Of a DNA stretch of 64,000 nucleotides, positions 57,515 to 64,000 are shown piece by piece. The notes under the pieces were generated by a model. That model was not told where the DNA came from. It worked only from the letters and a program-made list of their open reading frames with translations, and made no database searches. The translations under genes were made by a program, and so were the position numbers. Within the stretch, counting starts at the first letter, position 1. Every line of letters starts with the position of its first letter. The stretch covers positions 9,409,493 to 9,473,492 of the forward strand of contig OU612071.1 in assembly GCA_914767715.1 (NCBI GenBank). Reading direction: 5' to 3'. This DNA is from Membranipora membranacea (Eukaryota; Bryozoa; Gymnolaemata; Cheilostomatida; Membraniporidae).

Positions 57515-59947
57515 CAAGGGAGAAAAAAGAGCGAGGATTTCAAGATAAGATTGAGAGTCGACAAGAAAATGGTTAAGTTTATAGTCGACACAGGAGCTGA
57601 CGTCACAGTGATTACACCAGAGACAGCAGATAGGCTGGGTTTAGAGAGGAAATCAACAAAGAGAGAGTTCAGAGGAGCCGACGGTAATAGACTCGATATA
57701 AAATTCAGGACACACATTACCCTATTGTCAGAATGGGGACAAGCAGTTAGAGGGAGAGCTTACATCTTGGAGGGAGCCCAAAACAACCTTTTAGGCAAAC
57801 CAGAAATAAGCAAATTAGAGTTAGTAAAGACAGTACGGAGCATTAGCGGCTGGGACATTGAAACAAGACATCCGAAACTCTTTGGTAAACTTGGTGTTTT
57901 GCCGGATGTTTTCAAAATCAACGTGAAAGAGGGAGCGAAGCCGTTATGTCTTAATGTCCCAAGGAGATTACAGATTGGCTTGGGGCAGGCTACACAAGAT
58001 GAATTAGAGAGGATGGAAAGCTTGGGGGTAATTGAAAAAGTAGAGAAACCAACTACTTGGTGTTCAGGGATGGTGGTAGCACCGAAGTCGAGCGGAAAAG
58101 TTAGGATCTGCGTAGATCTCTCAGGACTCAATAGGGGTGTCAAGCGGGAGACTTTTCCTTTGCCCCATATAGAAGATACTTTATCGTCGTTGGCAGGGAG
58201 CCAGTACTTTAGTAAGATGGACGCCAACACAGGGTTTTGGCAGGTTAGATTAGAGGAGGAATCAAGGGAATACACAACCTTTATCACCCCTTTTGGCAGA
58301 TACCAATATAGGAAAATGCCTTTTGGTATATCAGCAGCCCCAGAATTCTTTCAGCAACAGATGAATAAGATTCTGGGAGGGATGGAAGGAGTAGTTTGCA
58401 TGATGGACGATATACTAGTAGTAGGGAAGAACAGAGAAGAGCACGATAAAAGGCTTTGGGAGGTACTTTTAAAGATAGAAAAGGCAGGTATGACCTTAAA
58501 TAAGTCCAAGTGTGAATTTGGCGTTAAGGAAGTGAAGTTCTTGGGGCACATACTCAGCACGAAGGGGATAAGTGTGGACCCCGAGAAAGAGAGAGCAATT
58601 AGAGAGATGCCACCCCCGACAGACAGAAAAAGTCTTCAAAGATTTTTGGCAATGGTCAATTATTTGAGTAGGTACAGCCCCAAGTTGTTTGAAGCAGAAG
58701 TGGCCCTCAGAGAGCTGGATAGGCAGAAAAATGAATGGATTTGGCTGGAAACTCATCAGAGAAGTTTTGAATTAGTTAAGGACTTGATAACGTCTTCTCC
58801 GCTATTAGCCCTGTTCGACTATAATAAGGAGCATAGGGTGACAGCGGACGCTAGCTGCCATACACTAGGTGCAGCATTACTACAAAACCAAGGTAATGGA
58901 GAATGGAGACCCGTGGCATATGCGTCACGAAAACTGACAGATGCAGAGAGGAGATACGGTCAAATTGAGAAAGAGGCATTAGCAATCACATGGGCATGTG
59001 GAAAGTTTGATTTCTATTTAGTGGGAAGGCGGTTCGAGATAGAAACGGACCATAAACCGTTGATACCGCTATTAGGATCCAAGGACCTCTCAGAGCTTCC
59101 CTTGAGAATCCAGAGGTTTAAAATGAGGTTGATGAGATACTGCTACGACATTTTCCATACGCCCAGGAACAAGATGTTTATAGCAGATCTCTTGTCAAGG
59201 CCACCAACCAAAGATGAAGCAGTTAAGATATCACGGGTGGAGATGCATATACAGAGCCTACTATTAGCCGAGGAAGATGATCTTATTGAGGAGATAAAGG
59301 TCGAAAGCGTATTAGATAAGGAGTATCAGGATATTGTCAAATTTATCAGAGAAGGGTGGCCCGGTGAATTGAAAGGGGAAATGAGGCAAGTTAAGGGTAG
59401 TGCAGACCTATTGAGCGAGATAAACGGCATGGTGATGATGAATAATCGGTTATACATTCGAAAGAAGATGAGGACTCAAATGTTGAGAAGGTTGCATTCG
59501 GGGCACCAAGGCATAGTAAAAACATACCGCAGGAGCCAGGATTCAATCTGGTGGCCCACCATTAGGAGAGAGATTATAGATATGGTGGAAGGATGCACCA
59601 AGTGCATTCAATTTAGGAGAATGCAAAATCTGCCGCTGAAACAGACTCAGCTGCCAGACAAACCTTGGACACATATAGCGTCAGATTTATTTGAATTAGA
59701 GGGAAGGAACTATGCACTCTTCATAGATTATTACTCAAGGTGGATCGAGGTGGTCGAGATGAAGGGACTAACAGGAGCAGAATTAGCCAAGAAATTTAGA
59801 GCAGTCATCTCAAGACTAGGAGCACCAAATAGGGTTAGAACAGATAACGGCCCTGTTATGTATCTCAGGGTTGGAGAGCACTTATGGAAAAGTATAACAT
59901 TATACACTCTACAAGCAGTCCACATCACCCTCAGGCGAATGGACTAG
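57512..59947 (+). CDS. pol: pol polyprotein: protease, RT, RNase H, integrase start
   Basis: Open from the codon after the gag UGA. An ATG at 57569 follows, but readthrough would enter at 57512. Protease: FIVDTGADVTVI (57580-57615). RT: SKMDANTGFWQVRLEEES, FGRYQYRKMPFGI and the catalytic MMDDI near 58400, where most gypsy elements have a different first pair (for example FADD or YVDD). RNase H: VTADASCHTLGAAL near 58845. Integrase: HHCC zinc motif (HSGHQ...CTKC, 59495-59610), first catalytic Asp in ASDLFELEG, second in RTDNG near 59845. A frame break just after the second Asp ends this frame at 59947 without the final catalytic Glu. Confidence 0.92.
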   Translation, partial: LQGRKKSEDFKIRLRVDKKMVKFIVDTGADVTVITPETADRLGLERKSTKREFRGADGNRLDIKFRTHITLLSEWGQAVRGRAYILEGAQNNLLGKPEISKLELVKTVRSISGWDIETRHPKLFGKLGVLPDVFKINVKEGAKPLCLNVPRRLQIGLGQATQDELERMESLGVIEKVEKPTTWCSGMVVAPKSSGKVRICVDLSGLNRGVKRETFPLPHIEDTLSSLAGSQYFSKMDANTGFWQVRLEEESREYTTFITPFGRYQYRKMPFGISAAPEFFQQQMNKILGGMEGVVCMMDDILVVGKNREEHDKRLWEVLLKIEKAGMTLNKSKCEFGVKEVKFLGHILSTKGISVDPEKERAIREMPPPTDRKSLQRFLAMVNYLSRYSPKLFEAEVALRELDRQKNEWIWLETHQRSFELVKDLITSSPLLALFDYNKEHRVTADASCHTLGAALLQNQGNGEWRPVAYASRKLTDAERRYGQIEKEALAITWACGKFDFYLVGRRFEIETDHKPLIPLLGSKDLSELPLRIQRFKMRLMRYCYDIFHTPRNKMFIADLLSRPPTKDEAVKISRVEMHIQSLLLAEEDDLIEEIKVESVLDKEYQDIVKFIREGWPGELKGEMRQVKGSADLLSEINGMVMMNNRLYIRKKMRTQMLRRLHSGHQGIVKTYRRSQDSIWWPTIRREIIDMVEGCTKCIQFRRMQNLPLKQTQLPDKPWTHIASDLFELEGRNYALFIDYYSRWIEVVEMKGLTGAELAKKFRAVISRLGAPNRVRTDNGPVMYLRVGEHLWKSITLYTLQAVHITLRRMD

Positions 59948-60507
59948 CAGAGAGAGGAGTGGAGATTGTAAAGGTGCTGTGGAAAAAAGAGGCGGATAAG
60001 GACAAGGCACTCTTGGCCTATCGAACGACGCCACTGGAAAGTGGGTCCCGACCCGATGAGTTAATCTACGGACGTAGATTGAGAAATGAGTTGCCAATAC
60101 AACATGAGCAACAAGCAGAGGGGGGCTCATTTAAGGAGAGAGACTCACATTTGAAAAGAAGAACAAAGTCGAACTTTGACCGGGGAAGAAGAGCTAAAGA
60201 AGTTGAGGAGTTGAAGGAAGGCCAATTAGTGTGGATAAAGATTAGTCACGAAGATAAAGGAAAGAAGGGAGTGATTAAATATCAGGCGGAGGAACCTAAC
60301 AGTTACTGGGTTGAAACGGAGAAGAGACTAGTGCGGCGGACTAGAAAACATTTACGCCCATTACCAGCGGAAGGCCCAACAACCGAAATAGTAGAAGACA
60401 GGAGAAATAAAGATAGTTATTCGGGTAGCGAGGAACCAATAGTACAACCTAAGAGGCCCGGTAGTGATGCGAAGAAAAAACACGACCCGTCGTTTGTGTA
60501 TTATTAG
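59884..60507 (+). CDS. pol, C-terminal integrase in a shifted frame
   Basis: Continues integrase one frame over: SSPHHPQANGLAERGVEIVK contains the catalytic Glu region, followed by the YRTTPLESGSRPDELIYGR block and a basic C-terminus ending FVYY-TAG. The frame relation fits loss of a single base near 59855. Whether this is a mutation or a sequencing error cannot be decided; other copies of the family would tell. Confidence 0.9.
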   Translation: MEKYNIIHSTSSPHHPQANGLAERGVEIVKVLWKKEADKDKALLAYRTTPLESGSRPDELIYGRRLRNELPIQHEQQAEGGSFKERDSHLKRRTKSNFDRGRRAKEVEELKEGQLVWIKISHEDKGKKGVIKYQAEEPNSYWVETEKRLVRRTRKHLRPLPAEGPTTEIVEDRRNKDSYSGSEEPIVQPKRPGSDAKKKHDPSFVYY

Positions 60508-60646
60508 GATTAACGATAATTAAAACTTATTATGTTGTAGAATTGAGTCGAAGGAACAGAGGTAGATAGAGGACCAAGTAGTAGAAAGGAAAGGATTGTG
60601 GAATTAGCAAGGAATTAATAGTTTAGGAAAGACTTGAGAGATTTAG

Positions 60647-61692
60647 GAAGGAATTGTGAGATTTAGTAAGGAAGAGATAGAAACTAACAACACCTACGTT
60701 GTCATCGGTAACAGCATCGTGAGATACCTGGATCTCCCTGAGATCGATACATTTAGCTACCCGGGGTCTACTCTATTTAACATGAGACAATACTTAGACC
60801 GACCGGGAATCAAGCTGTTGGCACTTAGCGGGCCCCATGATCTTAGCATACGAGAGGACACTAAGACAATTAGCAGCAAGGACCGATGTGATACTGTGCC
60901 CGTTTTATCCCCCCCCCCCCCCGATCACTCACACCCGATCACTGGGGGATAGTGAACAGACTTAATCACATGATCTGTGATTTGAACTCGCAAAAGGACG
61001 AAGGGACTCCCTGCCTCACAGCGGGAGTGTTCGGAAGGCAGAGTGGCAGTCAGGATTTGTACTTCAGACCTGAAAAACTTAGGGACGATGCCCACCCAGG
61101 CCAATTTTTAGCGAGGCAGATGTCTGAGACGACAAAACAGTATATTAGGACAAGGGAGAGAAGGCAAGGAGAGAGGGGAGAAGCGAGAGTACCAGCAATT
61201 AGAGAAGGAGAGGACGCCAGAGAGAGAATTGAGGCCAACCGGCAACAAGAGAGGCAAATTAGGCAGGAACCGGCAGCAAGAAGAGGCAGAGAGGAGCCCA
61301 GGAGAGAAAGAGATAGAGAGGAAGAAAACAGGCAAATTAGGCAGGAACCGGTAGCAAGAAGAGGCAGAGAGGAGATAAGGAGAGAAAGAGATCGAGAGGA
61401 AGAAAACATCAGGAGAAGTAATCGAGAAGAGATGGAAAGGGCGTTAGAGGAAGTTAGAGCTGAGTACCAAGAGCGGCGCCATAGGCTGCTTGAACAAAAC
61501 AACAGGATGTACCAACAAAGGCTAGATGAGTTAGAGAGAGAGGAAGAGGACCGAGAAAGGGAGGAGAGACAGCGAAGAGAGCGAGACAGAGACAGAAATA
61601 GGAGAGAAGCACAACCGGAGAGAGAAGAGCCCAGATTCAGAAATCGGGACATAAGAGAGAACGTCCCCAGTAGACGGTACAATCAGGATTAG
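60647..61692 (+). CDS. Third ORF: SGNH hydrolase-like domain plus Arg/Glu coiled coil
   Basis: In the env position between pol and the 3' LTR. Frame 2 runs from 60647, with no ATG before TYVVIGNSIVRYL, through PGSTLFNM and LLALSGPHDLS. At a 14-C run (about 60910-60923) the match shifts to frame 1, then NRLNHMICDLNSQ and LRDDAHPGQFLARQM. This order resembles SGNH/GDSL esterase blocks I, II, III and V, with GNS for GDS and PHD for the usual G-x-N-D. From 61120 it becomes a highly charged coil with repeats such as RQIRQEPAARRGREE. It is not an envelope protein: no signal peptide, membrane span or cysteines to suggest one. Expression may need splicing to supply a start. Confidence 0.6.
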
Positions 61693-61739
61693 AAAAAAAA
61701 AAAAAAAAAAAAAAAAAAGATAACGAAGAAATAAGGAAA

Positions 61740-61812
61740 GGAAGGGAGATGTGGTGGAACCAAATATTAGCATAAGGAATCAAGACAATAGATTTGAGGA
61801 AAGGAAGGGAGA
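61740..61812 (+). repeat. Duplicated purine tract and LTR head
   Basis: GGAAAGGAAGGGAGATGTGG occurs at about 61737-61756, leading into about 40 bp of diverged LTR start (CAAATATTAGCATAAGGAAT), and again at about 61798-61817 as the true junction. A 25-A run lies at 61694-61718. Confidence 0.85.
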
Positions 61813-62033
61813 TGTGGTGGAACCGGATATTAGCATAAGGGATCTAGACAGCAGGTGAAAGAGATTAGCAAAGGATGCAGACTCGGACTATATCCGGATG
61901 CGCAAAGAGAGGGGATTGCAATAAACGTGAACTGAGAGAGAAGAAGTACTAAGGAGAGACTTACTGAGTTACATAAAGAACTAGGGAGCTAGGAGGACCC
62001 ATACAACTATACATGTAAGTTGAATACACGACA
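61813..62033 (+). repeat. 3' LTR
   Basis: 221 bp, identical by eye to the 5' LTR, preceded by the purine tract GGAAAGGAAGGGAGA. Confidence 0.95.
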
Positions 62034-62038
62034 CATGG

Positions 62039-63474
62039 TGCTGATTTTCATCTTCCACTATGAGCCTTTGCATCCACATCTCAATTGCAACCTCATGGAA
62101 GCGCACTGGCATCCCCATCCCCAAATTTGAGATATGATGGTCTAAAAAGTCAGCTTATTTGTGTGATTTCTGCAGATGTAGGTCAACACAGAGCACTGAA
62201 CTAAGGCTATATTGTGTAGTAAGGTATTCTATGAAAGGCCCCCATTGGGTACAATACTCCACTGAAATCCACTGGCTAAGTAAACAAACTTGGAATTTTA
62301 TACTACAACAAGCACGGCGATGTGTGTGTGATTGAGAATAAATGACACATGCTATAAACTGAGGTAAGACGCAGGTCAGATAATAAAATAATCGAGGAGC
62401 GATAGCTAAGTCATCGGCTGCACAAAGTTGGTGAAAATAGGGCGACGACGGAAAGGAGATCAAGAATTTTTAGACCTTAGCATTCCAATTTGTTTTAGCT
62501 TTAGACTTTAGATAAAGCTTTAGACATTAACTGTGTTACTGTTCTCACATTCTTGAAACTGACAAGCTTATCAGAATGCCTGCGTGCCGTTATGTATAAT
62601 AATGTGAACTTTACTAAAAACTTTCGGTGAGGACCTGCTGTTGGACATCCATTGTATAGTTATATTTGGAGATTTTTAATTTATCCAACTTTATCAGCAG
62701 ACAAATATTCTATGTGATGATAAAGTTCTAAATAATGTTCTGGGTAGATGTCGTGCCGAGGTTAATCCAAAAAATACTGTGCTGCGGCTAACTGTGACAA
62801 AGATTCTTTTTTATTTGTTTAAATAGCCAGAAAATCAACCACATTTTTATTTACACAAATTTTTGCTGATTATGTAAATCAAAATCCATTTGTCATCAAT
62901 TATTGTAATGTCCATTGAAATACTATTGTCTTTCTGCTTGAGAAACAAGCCTACCTCTGCATGCATGTCTTCCACGGTCAGTTCTTGGGAAGAAACCTAT
63001 TCCTTCACCATCAGTTGCCTGCCCTATCCCTCCAGAATGGCCCCAGAAGCTTCATTCTCTGAATCAACAGATCTGTCACTTAGATAACATCAGTTATCTG
63101 ACGACATTATTGCCATTGAAATATTTTGCACAAAACTAAGGCTCGTGATTTTAACAATGTGTGCTGAATAATGTTAGACAAATTTATCGTAGCTAATAAA
63201 CTCTGGCTTTGTGAATTGGGGCTTGTATCATTCCTGTAATGGATGTTTATACGATGAGCATATTTTGCAATCATTGATGAGGTAATTTATTATGAGCCAC
63301 AATAATGTTTGTTTTGACAGCAATGTGATAATTTATGTGGGGAGAGCCTTGTCAAAGATTATAAAACATTGGCCATGTAGACAAAACCGCATCCACTAGG
63401 ATACTGTGTGTAGTCAACAAAGATGTTGATGCGTGACCTATTTAGCTAAAGTTGTTGAATAATTTCTATCAACA
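62039..63474. other. Interior of the TTAA-flanked element
   Basis: Non-coding right part of the interrupted element. ORFs at 62155-62463 (minus) and 62890-63087 (plus) have no recognisable similarity. Confidence 0.35.
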
Positions 63475-63744
63475 CAGCGCACTAACAGCTCTGTGACGTC
63501 AAATATCACACCCTCGTCAGCGTTTATTTTATGCTAGCGTTTTTTAGGAAGGCCTCTACTGCGATAGATATATAATGCACTTAGAGTGGATCCATTTTTT
63601 TAAGAAGCATATCATTATGGAGGTAAAGAATCAGAGAATAATCTGATGCATAAGTAATATTGAGCCACCTAGTGGTTTAACCTTTGAACCATTGAAATTT
63701 CTATTACAGCAAATTTAAACCATAGATATTTAGATATAAACATA

Positions 63745-63905
63745 GTGCTTCAAAACAAACCAATCATATTACAGTAAAATTGGTGAGACCAGCTGCATTT
63801 AGAAATTTTCAGGAGTGACTATCCAATCAAAGTGCTTCAAAACAAACCAAGCATGATAGAATCACTGAGGTCAGACCAGCTGCATCTAGCAATTTTCAAA
63901 TCAAT
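63745..63905. repeat. Two-copy tandem repeat, period 87 bp
   Basis: GTGCTTCAAAACAAACCAA starts at 63745 and 63832; both copies continue through GACCAGCTGCAT and AATTTTCA. Confidence 0.75.
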
Positions 63906-64000
63906 GGCTACAAAAAGCCAAAATTCTTGCGCTGGCTGTTGGAAGTTTTCTATGTCACAGGATCAACTGCTGTTGTTCATATTCCTCCCAAAGAGAAGAT

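Larger units (their letters stand above)
56117..62038 (+). mobile_element. Ty3/gypsy LTR retrotransposon, recent insertion
   Basis: 5.9 kb (56122-62033) between identical 221-bp LTRs, flanked by the 5-bp repeat CATGG (56117-56121 and 62034-62038). Order: LTR, primer binding site starting TGG at 56343, gag, pol (PR-RT-RNase H-IN), third ORF, A-run, purine tract, LTR. RT to RNase H to integrase order places it in Ty3/gypsy. Identical LTRs mean recent transposition, yet integrase carries a frame break and the third ORF has a C-run frame change. Confidence 0.95.
55863..63680. mobile_element. TTAA-flanked inverted-repeat element, interrupted by the gypsy element
   Basis: 55867-56065 and 63475-63676 are inverted repeats of about 200 bp (ACAACTAGGTGGCTCAAT at left; ACCACTAGGTGGCTCAAT inverted at right). 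TTAA lies directly outside both ends (55863-55866 and 63677-63680), the piggyBac-type target. Without the gypsy insertion the element is about 1.9 kb and has no transposase. Because TTAA is palindromic and the host is AT-rich, the target assignment is moderate. Confidence 0.6.

Noticed and set aside
61050-61682. 210-codon minus-strand ORF rich in Ser and Leu
   Set aside because: Shadow of the Arg/Glu-rich third ORF of the gypsy element.
55867-63676. CACTA element, because the right tip contains CACTAGGTGG
   Set aside because: The left tip reads AACTAGG, flanking 3-bp repeats do not match, and the inverted match continues outward to TTAA, which fits a different target type better.

Overview
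The window is AT-rich animal nuclear DNA: genes are split into short exons with GT-AG introns, and much of the rest is transposable elements (LINE, BEL/Pao, Ty3/gypsy, CACTA-like, hAT-like, piggyBac-like, foldback-like, tRNA-like SINEs). No rRNA, CRISPR or operon structure is seen. The host genes are a small cluster of type II membrane receptors with a coiled-coil stalk and a C-terminal SRCR domain, plus a C-type lectin. Such families are expanded in marine invertebrates (echinoderms, amphioxus, hemichordates and others). I cannot name the species.

Layout: copy A of the receptor gene (minus strand, about 15.1 to 3.4 kb) is a ghost. It keeps a transmembrane-exon fragment, a 92-bp exon and a coil exon, and is cut up by a CACTG-type element (397-2991), a LINE, a 3000-bp CACTA-type element (6982-9981) and a BEL fragment. 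Copy B (plus strand, 17184-29183) has all nine expected exons but carries a 4-base loss in the first SRCR exon. Copy C (minus strand, 45645-40209) has an open SRCR domain but a damaged 3' splice site before its third exon, and no recognisable first exon. A and B are head-to-head and B and C are tail-to-tail. A C-type lectin gene (30.5-32.8 kb, plus) lies between B and C. The intron inside its lectin domain contains eight copies of a 123-bp repeat whose unit includes a copy of the next exon's start, and a decayed second lectin exon follows.

From 46 kb on the window is almost all mobile DNA: a hAT-like element with a perfect 8-bp target duplication (46208-47153), a decayed piggyBac-type transposase with proline-rich upstream exons (50.5-53.6 kb, minus), a BEL 3' end (about 55.06-55.80 kb), and a TTAA-flanked inverted-repeat element (55867-63676) split by a young 5.9-kb Ty3/gypsy element (56122-62033). 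The gypsy element has LTRs that read identical, a CATGG target duplication, gag and pol in one frame separated by UGA-CUA, and a third ORF in the env position that looks like an SGNH-type hydrolase fused to an Arg/Glu-rich coil.

Inferred working: the receptors would sit at the cell surface with a tyrosine-containing cytoplasmic tail, a glycosylated stalk and a ligand-binding SRCR head, as in class A scavenger receptors. All exon boundaries were read by eye from splice consensus, phase and comparison between copies. No transcript evidence was available.
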